Positions 47,381-58,964 of a DNA stretch of 64,000 nt are shown here, one piece after another (position 1 is the stretch's first letter; the number at the start of each line of letters is the position of its first letter). Made by a program: the position numbers and the translations under genes. The stretch is from Sebastes aleutianus. Lineage: Eukaryota; Chordata; Actinopteri; Perciformes; Sebastidae. The notes under the pieces were generated by a model. It was not told where the DNA came from, did not search any database, and was given only the letters and a program-made list of their open reading frames with translations. The DNA lies in NCBI GenBank assembly GCA_916700875.1, contig CAKAKS010000013.1, positions 14,876,596 to 14,940,595 on the forward strand, given 5' to 3'.

Positions 47381-48637
47381 TTCACTAGTAATAACATTTT
47401 CAGCTTTTATTTGGTCCTGTTATTGTGTAACTTATGAATTCAAGACAATCTGAGGATCCCATTTCCTGATGGAAATTGTAACCATGTCAAGATGTGTTTT
47501 TCCCCGAGAAACACTCTTTATGTTCTAATCTGTAATTTATTTGTGGTGCTGCAAATATTACAGATTTAGAGATTTAATATGCGGAAGTTAGTTCTCGCAA
47601 ACAGGATTTTTCAATCAAGACTGCTGCTTTACAAAGGCAATACTCAGAAAGGCTCCATTTTGTAACAACAGAAAAAGGCACTCGATTGAAATTAATTCTA
47701 ATATAGATTTTTCAGACACTTAGATCCACTTTAAATTGAAAGTGAAAATGAGGATGATATCTGGCCTAAAGAGGGAGAACCCTGAACACTGGATAAGTTA
47801 TCGAGTGAAGCTGAAGGAGAAAGGCCTGGCATGACACCCTGAATGTAACTCGACCCGTGCCACAGCTGGCATTATAGTTGTGTGTTATGGGCCTTCTGCC
47901 CATCTGCTCACTGTCTCTTTGAGGGAAATGTGCCCACAGTCGAAGCTGTTGACCGGTCTCAGCTTACAAAGGCCACAGAGAGAGCCGGTCCTTATAACCA
48001 TGGTGTGTGAATCAAATTAAAAATGGAGGTCACGATGACAAAATGGCAAAAAGCGTTTGAATTTATAGGCTACTATGACATTTAATTAGTTCCATGCATG
48101 GAAAAAGATCTTGTTTATGAGTGCATATCTGTCCTGCACTGAATGAACGTGTGACTTTGACACCAGTTGCCTACATCTCACTCCTCTGTCAACAACCTCT
48201 CTGTAATAAACACCAGTTTATAAACTGGGGCAGAACCATGGCTGCTTTCTTGGTTTTGTGTTGACTGTCTGCTCCATCTAGTGGTGAATCACTCAACTGA
48301 CACTGTTGGTGGTGATCTGGGTTACATTCAGAGCATTAAACCTCATTAACATGCAATACAAAGAGCAATATGGCAGATTTTTCTCAGTCTAAGCTAGCAG
48401 AATTACTGAGAAAAAATAATAAATATAGAGGCTGAAAATGATGAAGACCACTGTCAGCTGTCAAAGGGTGATTTTACAACAAATATCTCACAGAGCAAAG
48501 CTTTCAAAACTCAAAGAACTATTTCAAGTCATTCAACATATGTGATATTAAACCAAACTAACAGACAAATAACCAAAAACAAGTTAAAAATGTGATTTGA
48601 TGAACTGAAGCTGCACAACCAATTTGTTTTCTAGTGA

Positions 48638-49472
48638 TTTATTGAGGAAATTGAGGTTGAGAGCAACAAATTCCAGCCATAAAGCAGTTCCAGTGTCTTT
48701 AAATACAATCCCCATCATCTGCTTTACTTATTCCTTGTGCTTGAATGTTATATTTACTGAAACAATTCAAAACCACCATTACTGCAAAACCTCCTTCAGC
48801 AAAAATGATTCCAGTGTACAAGCCTGGTGGAATATTTAACAACCTTTTTTTAGAAATACTTTACAGAGATACATGAAAAGTAAAAATGAGTACACCTCAA
48901 AAGAGCCTGTTCTTATACCATCTATTGGTGAAATTGAATGACACGCAAAAAAAACAACAACAACCCAAAAACATCACAAAATAGTTCAAAGCACATAAAT
49001 GACGGGTAAGAACACAACCAAAGGATAATTATAAAACCATGAAATGAACAATGATTCATTACATCAAATAAGTGATGGATGTGAGGTCAGTGCACTGTGC
49101 AGAAGATGTGTTTTGTGGCCCAACATATAGACAGAAATGAGCTGTATTTAGGTGTGTTTTTGTCAACAGTATACTGAAATAAAGACTAAGTTCATTTACT
49201 ATATTCCACAGGCAGTGATTTATCTGCTTACAGTAGCTATCAATTCAAACATTGACTGTATTAAGTCCGTAGGAACATGTTGTGGTTGAAAATAAATGTT
49301 CACTTACTCTGAGATTTATGATCACAGTCACAAACAAAACTGCTTTTAGCATACAGAATCATCTGCTACAAAATTCACAAAATCAAACATCTAAACGGTT
49401 CCTCCAGATCATCAGTGCGTGGGCGACAGGTGTGACTCATTCTGGATGCTGCTGCCACTTTTTTTCTTCTTT
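48638..49472 (-). other. emcn: Probable emcn 3' UTR
   Basis: After the proposed stop there is no further coding. A sense AATAAA at 48638-48643 is a candidate poly(A) signal. No repeats are recognised here. Confidence 0.4.
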
Positions 49473-52400
49473 TTATCTTGCAGCAGCTGAAACATACATA
49501 ACAACAGAGGCAAATGATGAAACCACAAGGATATAAAAAAAAAAATTACATCTGTGCGATCCAAAAAATTAAACCTTCACCTAACCCGAAAAATGCTAAA
49601 AAAAATAATGCTCTAAATGCTGTTTTGAGAAGATCATTTGTGCATGAGCAACTCTCTCCAGGTGGGCAACTCCAGGGTCTGAAAAGTGAAGCCAATGAGG
49701 AAGTGCTTTAAACCTGCATTCTTTCTAATAGCCAGCAGGGGGCGACTCTTCTGGTTGCAAAAAGTCCATAAGAAAATGAGCCTACTTCTCACTTGATTTA
49801 TTACCTCAGTAAACATTGTAAACATGAGTTTATGGTCTCAATCATTAGTTTCAAGCCTTCTTCAATACAGCATGATGTTCATTTAGTAAATTATGGTCCC
49901 ATTTAGAGTCAGATAGACCATAAAGCAGGGCATGCTGTAGGGAATGGCTACCTTGTGATTGACAGGTCGCTACCACGGTGTTGTCCGGTCTGGGAGTTGT
50001 CCGTGTTTTCGTCTTTCAACTTTAACCCTTTCACAGTGTGCTTTCAGTTCATGAAAGTTAATTATAACCTTTTCGGTCGCCTAAAAATGTCTCATTCAGT
50101 GTTCGGGTGTACTTAGCTCCACCCCCTCGTGTCACTTCTGGTTGCAATAAAACAAGATGGCGACAGCCAAAATGCCGACCTCAAGGCTTCGAAACGGCAG
50201 TCAACAAACCAGTTTGTGTCGTCACGGTGCACTACATCCACTTCTTATACAGTCTATGCTCTCTCCCAAATCCTAAAACTAGAGTGCTAAAACTCAGACT
50301 TGTGATGTCATCAGGTATAAAGTCTGGAGCTGACAATGAATAGACAATGAATTGGGAGAGATGTTCTACGCAGGGGGATGTTCTGAGTATATGGGAACAT
50401 TATCTGTTTCACAACTGACAACACTACAATAGAATAAAGCTCATTTGGGTATAAAAAAAGAAAAGAAACATTCTGTGGGTCCACGAAATATTCTCCCATT
50501 CATTATCTATGGAGCAGCTCCAGACTTTATACCCTATGATATCACAAGTTTGAGACTTACTTAACGTTTCTGGCTTTGAGAGAGAGTTGCTTATGTTCAC
50601 TAATATTGATTCCTATGCCAAGGAAATAACTTAATTTAGGTGGCGTTCCCCTTTAAGTTCATTAACTCAGCAGTTTTTGTTAATGAGCTTTGAGCGTGGG
50701 ATTATGAGGTTTTACGAGTGCGTAGTGTGTATGAGTAACACGTTTTGCGATCAGATAAGAATTTATAAAGCTACAATCCAAAGAAGTAACAACATAAACA
50801 CGTTCTTCCTCAGCAAAATTCCTAAAGCATGACTCCATTTCCCTCTGAAGCTCGCAGCCAAGTCATCTAGGTCTGATTGTATTAGGGAAGGAATGTAGGA
50901 CATTTAGTGCCCAGATTTTCTTTTTTTTTTAATGGGTGGGGTGAAGGGGCACTGAGTCTATGTACAAACCACGTACTGTATGACACATGCGGATGTGCAC
51001 ATGCATTCACCCCCACCAACAAACATGCACACGCCTCACAGCGTCTGGGCCACACTGACATTTACGGGCCGCACAATAGCCGCTGTCCAAAATAATCTGT
51101 GTTTATGTTAGGAAGTCCCTATCTTTCAAGCCCTGCTGCTTGTTCGAGGGTGGGGGGGCGCGAAATCACAGGAAACACCTTCTGTTGCCCAGCAAAGCCC
51201 CAAAAGCCCGTGCAGTACAATGAGATATTAAAAGCTTGGTAACTTCCCTGGAATCATTGCAAGTCTGTGTCTGGAGAAACAGCGTTATAAAGTGATGGAA
51301 GAGCGCATAAACAACGAAGTTGGAAGCAACTATCGCAGGAAATAGACGGAAGGGCAGCTCACCATTTTGTTCCCCAGCTGATGACTTCACTCCGAGGAGC
51401 ATGACACCATCTTTGGAGGTTTCGGTTCTGCTCTGGAAAGATGCGCTGTGGGAAAGTTAGAGAAAGAACAAAGGGATGATGCTTTAGTTGTTCGCACGCT
51501 TTTCAAATAGAGTTTGTAAAGTTCAAACTTACTTCTCAGTTCCATTATCAATGGTTTCTGTTGAAGAGAAGACAACAGACAACGCATTCAATGTAAAAAA
51601 TCTTCTCATTTCAAAATCAAACAATATGCCACTCCAGTTTCATGTTTGATACATGCTAGTACATTCTGTAGCCTACTTGTATGCGTACCTGTGTGATCGT
51701 GCATCTTCTTGCATTTGAATTTGAGGACGATGGCAGCAGCAGCTGCAACCAGGAGGGCCGGCAGCACAATCCACCACAGCCTTTTGTCTGAGGGTAACAT
51801 TTGAACGACACGGTCATCAGCATCAATTTAGTTTGACTCATGTCAAATGGTGGACCAATGATGTAGCAGTTGCAGCACCTCAAAGTTAAAAATAAAGGCA
51901 CCCGATTCGACTGTTATCAGGCCATTAAATGGGCGTTATCAGTCGCTATAAGCACCATAGATGTGGGTCAATAGGGGCCTATTATGCCTACTACATTGTA
52001 AAAGTAAAAACAAAACTTAAAAGCTAATGTAATGATATGTAAAGGGGACATGTCATGAAAAACTTAAATCTTTAGTGCTTGTGCATATACATTTGGGTCT
52101 CTGGAGTGCCTACGATCAGAAAAAAAAGTGATTCAACAAGCCATTCAGATTGGGCTCCCCTTCCTATGTCACATGCAGGCTCATTAGAATATACCGCCCA
52201 CAGCTGGAGAACTACCTTTGCAAAGGTGCTCCATATTTTTCTCGCAAGCAAATCAGAGCAAACTGGGCTTTTTCTGGAGGGGCTCTTAAAGAGACAGGCG
52301 CTAAAACGGAGCATTTCAGACAGAAGGTGAATACAGGTATATTCAGACAGACAGGATGAGAAAAATAATGTTTTTTTTAACATTAAAGCATGTAAACATG

Positions 52401-55400
52401 TTCTAGTAGAAACCCAAAATACAAGCATGAACCTGGAAATGAGCATGATATGGGACCTTTAAATGACCATTTCACAATCAAGTCAAATAATGTAACTTTG
52501 AAACCTCCATGCTGTAGTGCCAAAAACTTGTCATCCCTATTTGAAATATTGTCAGTAGTGCTTTGTTCTAATCTGTCTTTAAATCACCAATAAGTGTTTG
52601 TGGCATGGTTTGTGGTGTTTGACCGACGAGTTCAGCGGAGTACAGTTTAGTTAAGTTTGGTACATTACCTGATTTGGGGGGTCCCTTCTCATCATTGCCA
52701 GTCTGAGGACCTTTCAAAACAATGAGTTTTATGATCAGCTTCCTGCATCTGGTTTATGATTTGATATGATTTCATTTATTCATGGCTTCATACGCAGCAT
52801 AACCATATACAGTATGGTAGTACAGTGGAACTTACCAGCACCTTTCGTGTCATTGTCCTTTATACCCGGCTGTTGTGGCGTCCCTGGAGATGGAATGGTT
52901 TGATTTGGTGCTACAATATTGAAATTAATGAATTATTTACTTGAATAAAGCAATGAAAATATTACAAGTCAATCAATGTTATATCAAAATGTGTCTACAA
53001 AGATTAGAAATCTGCTGGTTTTAGTGTTTTACAATCCAACTACTATCCACACAGATAGATGTATTAATAAAAAATACATTAAAGGTGCTAAATGGGAGAT
53101 TGGGAGCATTTCTATTGCCTCTGCATGGCTCTCAACATGGCGACGGCTGAGCCGGCGGCTCGTAGCTAATGCTGCTAACAGCGCTAACAGTTACAACGAA
53201 GGCAACAGTGCTGACAGAGGTAACAGTGCTAACCTGAGGGGAACGGGAGGGGGGGGCTACGCTTCTGTGACGGTGCTGGCGTTTGCATTTTTATTTCTGA
53301 ATGTAAATGCATAAATGTAAAGAATAAACGGAGAAGAAAGAGAACTGCTTGTTCTATACAAGACAAAGCATGTACAAATGTATATAATGTATACTGTACC
53401 TTTAGGGCTACTTGGGGCAAGAGGAGGACTAATTGTAACTGCAGAAAATAAAGATCATTTGAGTCAAACATGGAAAAATTATTAAGTCTGCATTTAACAT
53501 TCATAAAAACAACTTTTTTTTAACCGCTTAACATGGTTTTGAGACGACCATGAAAACAAGAAGTGATGCTAAGTCATACCTTTGACTGTGTTTGGTTTTT
53601 CAGTGCTCTCATCGGATCCAAACAATTCTCAAATTAGTTTAAATACAATTGTCATTTTTAAAAACATTCTATCCAGCATGGTCACGCCTTGCTCTCATGC
53701 CAGAAAAACCCAGAATTTATAAAGTTTTATAAAATGTTATTATCTGTCTGAATTAGAAATTGCTGATGATGTACTACTTGTACCGAATCTCTTACCTCGA
53801 GGCTCAGTTGTCTCGACCAAAGAGCTGTTTTCTGGGTTAGGAAGGCTTGATTGTTGTTCATGAGATCTTGGTCGCAGACTGTCATTTTTCTCAGCTAATA
53901 GACAAAAGAAAACAAAATATCGTTGAAATATAACAAATCTGACAGATGTTGGATGAACTAATTTCACAAACATGGACCCAATGGTGCAACAAAGCATCAC
54001 CGTCAGGCCAACAGAGTCCATTTAACTGCTCGTCTTTGTGCCGCAGCATGTGTGTAAACCTTGTTAAAATTGTGATATACGGCTGTGTATCATCCCCAAA
54101 ACAATTCAAAAAATGCAAAATAGAAACTAAGAAAGTGTAACTTTTACCGTCCGTCTGGGTGACAACTAGAGATGTAGGGGTCGCAACCTTTTGGTCTGCA
54201 GATGCTGCTGTAGTTGAGGCAGTCTTCTTAGGAGCTGGGGTTGAAACCTGAGGTTCTCCTTGGGGAAAAAAAAGGAAATTAAAGACCCTTTTTCAGGAAT
54301 ATAGTAAAATAGGTCTATAAGCCAATGAGCATGAATATCTATCTTCAGTACACTTCACTTATATGCACACTCACCAGCTCCATTGGGTTTGTTGGTGTCA
54401 TCACGATGAGCAGTGGAGGATACATGGGCTAGTGTTGTTGCTGCTGTTGTTGCTGCTGGTGCTGGTGCTGGTGTTATTGCTGCTGGCGCTGCTGACGCTG
54501 CTGGCGCTGCTGGCGCTGTTGGTGCTGCTGCTGCTGCTGCTGCTACTGTTGGTGTTGCATTTGAGACTACTGTTGGGGTTGCACTTTGGGCTGCTGTTGG
54601 GTTTTTTGCTGATGCTGCAGATGCTGTTGATATACAAAGAGAGACATTGACGTAGAAAACTAAAATCAGAAACTCAAAGAAAGAAAAGATGCAGGAATGT
54701 AAAATCTCAATTTACACTATGACCCACACCAGAGTTCACACAGCGCAGTTTGTCTACTGCGTAAAAAACGACTTGCTTTCTGGCGGAAAGTTATATCAGA
54801 AGATCAACACCACTCGTATACGGTATCTGTCTGTTAAATGTAAGGCTATAGCCAGAGGCTGGTTAGCTTAGCTTAGCACAAAGACTGGAAACAGGGGGAA
54901 ACAGCTAGCCTGGCTCTGTCCAACGATAACAGAATCTGCCTACTATTTAAAGGTGCTCTAGATGCGATATTTAGAACATTAATATAGCAGCAAACAACTA
55001 TAGTGGTGTAATGTCTACCTGAGCAGAGAATGAAGTCGCTCTCCCTCTGTGCGTTGTAATCCGAGCGTGCTTTTAGTGCATGTGAGCGTGCCTCACTGGC
55101 TTGCTCATGGCCGTCGCTCTGCACTCCCCAGATACTGGTAGGCGGATTTTGTCAGCTTCGGACTGAGCCAAGCCAGCTGTTTCCCCGTTTCCAGTCTTTG
55201 TGCTAAGCTAAGCTAACCAGCTGCTGACCTTATACTGTATTGAACTTACACATATAAGAGAGATATTGGTCTCTCCAGCAAAGAGCAAATAAATGTATTT
55301 CCCAAAATGTAGAACTGCTATGCTAATGCTATACTTACATGTTGTCGACTTTGTGTCTGGTGTTGCTGACGGCGCAACTGATGAAACTGTAAAGCAGAAA

Positions 55401-57879
55401 CACAACTATTTGAGCGCCGACACAGTAACCAGAAGCTGCGATCACCAAACCGCCATGCTGGCTCCAATGCTTTACATCCTCATATGCTGTCTAAGTATTC
55501 AGAATGCTTCCATCAAGAAAACACCGGGATCACTTTGTCTATGTAAAACATTTCCTCCGACAGATTCTCTATTTTAGGTTCACAGTTGCATATTTGCATC
55601 ATTCCTGTTTGGCACGGCTTTAAAGCCCAGCGTCCCGAGACAAAGGGATGCCCTCGCTCCAAGTGTCAGACTAGGGATGAGGAGTCAAGACGGTGGTGGA
55701 GGTCGTGGCGTGTTGAGGTGGATATCCTCTGCTTGAAGCGCTGCAACAGTGTGAAGCTGCATCCTGTCCCAAACACTATTGTTGTCCCCTGACCTAAGCA
55801 GCTAAGCATCCTGTCTTCACTGCTGTCAATTAGGATCCCATTCAACATATTTCTCACCAGACCAGACGCTGAAGCACCGACCGCATGCAGCTCTGTCTGG
55901 TTTCATCAGGAAGAAAAAGCAGCTCTCCTTGCCAGAGCTGTTTTCAAGACTATGTGGGCAAATCCAACTCAAGTCTCAAGTCATTTGGACTAGTCTCAAG
56001 TCAAGTCTAAAGTCCTTACATTTCAATGTCATTTCAGTAAATTTCAAGTCCTTTAAATCATAAAAACAAGGCCAATTCAGGTTTCACAGATTTCAGAGTA
56101 GGCTTCAAGTCAGGTCTCAAGTACTTTAATTAATTCGAGACAAATCCAAGTCAAACCTCAAGTATTTTGGATCATGTGGCAAGTAAAGTCTAAATTTTCA
56201 AGTCTTATTAAGTCCTGTGTCATTACAGACAAGCCAAAACCAAGTCCTGAGTATGTCAGATCAAGTCACAAATCATGTCACAAGTCCTTAAATAATTCGA
56301 GACAAGTCCAAGTCAAGTCTCCGGTATTTTGGAGCATGTCTCGAGTCAAGTCACAAGTCCTATAAATCATTCGAGACAAGTCTAAGTCAGGTCTCTGTTA
56401 TTTTGGAGCATGTCTCGAGTGAAGTCATAAGTCCTATCGATCGAGACAAGTCCAAGTCACGTCTGCGGTATTTTGGAGCATGTCTCGAGTCAAGTCACAA
56501 GTCCTATAAAAATCATTCGAGATAAGTCTTCAAGTCATGCCTCTAGTATTTCGGAGCAAGTCACAAGTCAAGTCTCAAGTCCTAGAAGTAATTTGATAGT
56601 GAAGTCTTGAAGCAAATTTCAAGTCAGTCTCAAGTCCTTTAAGTCATTCGAGACAAGTTCAAGTCAACTCAAGTATTTCGGTGCAAGTGTCACTTAAAGT
56701 CTCAAGTCCTTTGAGTAAAACCTCAAGTCATGTCTACAGTCCTTTGAGGCAAGTCCAAGTCAAATCACATGTTTTCATAAGCAAGTAAATTGTCAGTGTT
56801 GAAAGGTCCGTCTTTAAAGAAATCTTTGTTAATTTTCTTGTCATTGATTTTCTTTATATGCTGCGGGGGAAAAAAAGCTCATAAAGTTGAGTAATGCCTC
56901 TGCTGGGTGAGCAGCAGCCGGGGCGAGGGTGTTTCCTCCAGATGTTTACTGCTAAACGCTGGAAGTAGATATGTTGCCAGTTGGGACATTTGGGTCTCAG
57001 GACAATGATCGGTTGTCTCTGTGAGAGAGGGGGCAGTTTGGTTCCCACTGGCTATCTGCTGTTAGATCACATATCTGCCCAGCGCAGAACAGATAAAAGT
57101 TCTTTTGGCTCCGCACAAGGAAAACAAACAACTCCAGAGCCACCCTCTTTTTCCTTTCCTTCAACCAAGAGACACCCATTTGGCACTTGTTTTTTTTTTC
57201 ATTCCTGTGGTTTTGATTCCGCTTGATATCTTACGCTCATAATAAAAATATATTATACCTTCACTTTGACTAAACATGGCAAAATAGACTTATTTTTTTT
57301 CCTACTTGGTATTACAAAGTACATCTAAAGACACATACACACAGAAACACACAGCTTATCTCAGCCTGAATGAACGGAAATACACTCTTTGAGTGGATGT
57401 CTCCGAGGTACCGTTCAAAGTGTGAGTGTCTTTGAACTAAACTGTGATCTTTATCTTTGCACATACCAAAACAAAACTAAATTACATGAGAATAAAACAC
57501 AATTAAAACCTACAACATTATCAATCAGAACAACTATTAAAATGTTATTGTATTTTCTCACAATGGGGCCAATCAACTTGATAGGAAACCCTAATTGTGG
57601 AAATGTTTTGACTATAATACATTACATTCAAATTAGTTTAAAACATGAGTAAAGAAGGCTATTTTGTAATCCTTTCCACACTGATAGTACACAGAAACAA
57701 GGCTGAAACTTTAACTAATCTTAGTTAAAGAGAGCTGAAGACTTTTAAAGGCCCTAAGCTCTGATTCTGTTAAATCTTACAGCATCTCAGCCAAAAGCAG
57801 TTTGAATGGTTCCCTCACCTGGTGTGAAGACATGGACAGACGCTAGCAGGAGGAGGACAAGAACCCTGATGGTCTTCAT
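49473..57879 (-). CDS. emcn: Endomucin-like sialomucin (single-pass membrane protein)
   Basis: Endomucin is an endothelial sialomucin. Exons on the minus strand: 57819-57879 (signal peptide MKTIRVLVLLLLASVHVFTP), 55339-55386, 54375-54623, 54148-54258, 53796-53894, 53580-53627, 53400-53438, 52836-52910, 52669-52710, 51689-51787 (membrane span WWIVLPALLVAAAAAIVLKF), 51533-51557, 51363-51445 and a tentative 14-nt last exon at 49473-49486. All phases fit, giving 330 residues; human EMCN has 261. The stalk (about 21-258) is rich in Ala, Thr, Pro and Ser with N-glycosylation sequons. The tail VMLLGVKSSAGEQN resembles the conserved endomucin tail (SVKLLTVKTISHESGEH). The order ddit4l-emcn-ppp3ca, as at human 4q24, supports the call. 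Stalk sequence itself is too diverged to prove orthology. The last exon is uncertain. Confidence 0.8.
49670..50262. mobile_element. Teleost MITE ending ATACAGTCTATG
   Basis: Stock blocks include GGTTGCAAAAAGTCCATAAG, GAGCCTACTTCTCACTTGAT, CCTTGTGATTGACAGGTCGC and the terminal CCACTTCTTATACAGTCTAT. In emcn intron 12. Confidence 0.8.
50263..50656. mobile_element. Foldback repeat next to the preceding MITE
   Basis: Inverted arms: CTCAGACTTGTGATGTCATC...TATAAAGTCTGGAGCT (about 50294-50331) and AGCTCCAGACTTTATACC...TATCACAAGTTTGAGAC (about 50514-50557). It ends near TTCCCCTTTAAG. Confidence 0.6.
52040..52463. mobile_element. MITE related to family B
   Basis: TAAAGGGGACATGTCATGAA at the left and GCATGATATGGGACCTTTAA at the right are inverted. 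The right part (CATTAAAGCATGTAAACATG; TTCTAGTAGAAACCC) is shared with the 58465-58964 copy. In emcn intron 9. Confidence 0.75.
53078..53290. mobile_element. Repeat fragment starting TTAAAGGTGCTAAATGGGAG
   Basis: It has a TTAA-type left end and a distinctive interior with tandem GCTAACAGCGCTAACAGTTA-like units. Right end unclear. In emcn intron 7. Confidence 0.5.
54420..54625. repeat. GCT/GCA-rich coding microsatellite in emcn exon 3
   Basis: Imperfect trinucleotide array that encodes the Ala/Thr/Pro-rich stalk, with six uninterrupted GCA codons. It is likely polymorphic in length without changing frame. Confidence 0.8.
54770..55300. mobile_element. Foldback MITE (family C) with another TTAA element in its loop
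   Basis: Left arm TTAGCTTAGCACAAAGACTG...AACAGCTAGCC (about 54864-54910) and right arm GCTGTTTCCCCGTTTCCAGT...GCTAAGCTAACC (about 55171-55217) are inverted copies. The loop at 54947-55136 begins TTAAAGGTGCTCTAGATGCG, a different element. In emcn intron 2. Confidence 0.75.
55930..56790. repeat. Degenerate AAGTC-based minisatellite
   Basis: About 860 bp of repeated TCAAGTC, TTCGAGACAAGTC and AAGTCCT words with an irregular period of roughly 30-80 bp. Strongly non-coding and in emcn intron 1. Confidence 0.85.
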
Positions 57880-57979
57880 GGTGATTCCACGGCCGCAAAC
57901 TCCTCCGACTTCTTCCTCGGACTCTAACTGAGTGGCCAGTGGAAAAGGTGCTCGGGGCGCTCCGCTGCTGATGCTTATT

Positions 57980-57995
57980 TTGGCACTTCCTTTAG
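57980..57995 (-). promoter_or_regulatory. ETS-type motif upstream of emcn
   Basis: AGGAAGTG on the minus strand (57984-57991), about 105 bp above the ATG, matches the ETS core used by many endothelial promoters. A GATAA-type sequence adjoins. Single-motif evidence only. Confidence 0.35.
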
Positions 57996-58464
57996 ATAAA
58001 GAAGGGGAGGAAATACACTGGCTTCCCTCCTGACGTACAAGTGGGTGGCTGTGGAGACCAGCACAGGGCAGTCAGTGGGTGCAAACTTGTTACAAGAGTT
58101 TCAGTTTTGAATAATGTGTTTGAATGTGTTTGAATGCATCGCCAACTCCCATCATCTTGTTTTTTTCCTGCTCTGACACCACTTTACCAGTTGGGAGGAG
58201 ACTGGGACGTACTGGTGCAAAAACTTTTTCATTTGTGATCAAGTCAGGTAAAGGATGTCAACCAAGTTTTAAATAAACAATGTGGTATCCAGGAACTGTA
58301 TGTGAGCAATTGTATGATGAGAAAAACAAAGATCTAAAGTACTTTGGAACCACTTGCATCACATGCACACACACTGCCACACATTTCAGATCCATATCAA
58401 CTGTCATATGCATACATCAACAACATAAACTACAAAAACAATCACAAAATGGCAGTTTGTTTTG

Positions 58465-58964
58465 TTAAAGGGGACCTATTATGCTTTTTGTGCCTTTTCC
58501 CTTTCCTTTAGTGTGTTGTATAGTTTTTGGTGCATGTAAAAGGTCTGCAAAGTTACAAATGCCAAAGGGAGTTACTCTCCCCCACAGAAACACCGCACTG
58601 CCTGAAACGTCTTGCTTGAAGTCACACCTTTTTTTCCGCAACGTGGTGATGTCACCAAGTAACACACATTGCCTAGCGGTTCGTTTGGCACGCCCTCAAA
58701 CAAAGCTAGTTAGAGCGGAGATAGAGCGTAGTCCGAAGAGTTTCGTTCGATTGACCAATCACAACAGAGTGGGCCAGCTGACCAATCAGAGCAGACTGAG
58801 CTCAAACAGAGCGTTTCAGTCAGAGGGTGAAAAGAGGTGCTGCAGCACAGCCGCTATGAAAAAAGTAAAGTGTTTTTTTGAACATTAAAGCATGTAAACA
58901 TGTTCTAGTAGAAACCCCAAATACAAGTATGCACCTGAAAATGAGCACAATAGGTCCTCTTTAA
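58465..58964. mobile_element. MITE, family B, TTAA at both ends
   Basis: TTAAAGGGGACCTATTATGC to AGCACAATAGGTCCTCTTTAA. Its interior is an inverted-orientation match to 40555-41048 (TGCTGCAGCACAGCCGCTAT; GGGAGTTACTC). Confidence 0.88.

Larger units (their letters stand above)
42186..48637. other. Intergenic region between ddit4l and emcn
   Basis: No gene recognised. It contains LINE 3' tails (42330-42850), GA and TA microsatellites (44022-44335), one family A MITE (45173-45755) and an AT-rich MITE (46838-47380). Remaining open frames are short and match nothing I know. Confidence 0.6.

Noticed and set aside
54363..54655. Leu-rich and Ala/Val-rich plus-strand frames
   Set aside because: Products of the GCT trinucleotide array read antisense to emcn exon 3; not membrane proteins.
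55930..56790. CRISPR-like array
   Set aside because: Repeats are degenerate with no constant spacer length, and the genome is eukaryotic.
58481..58888. 135-codon plus-strand frame
   Set aside because: Lies entirely within a family B MITE; the copy at 40555-41048 has unrelated breaks.
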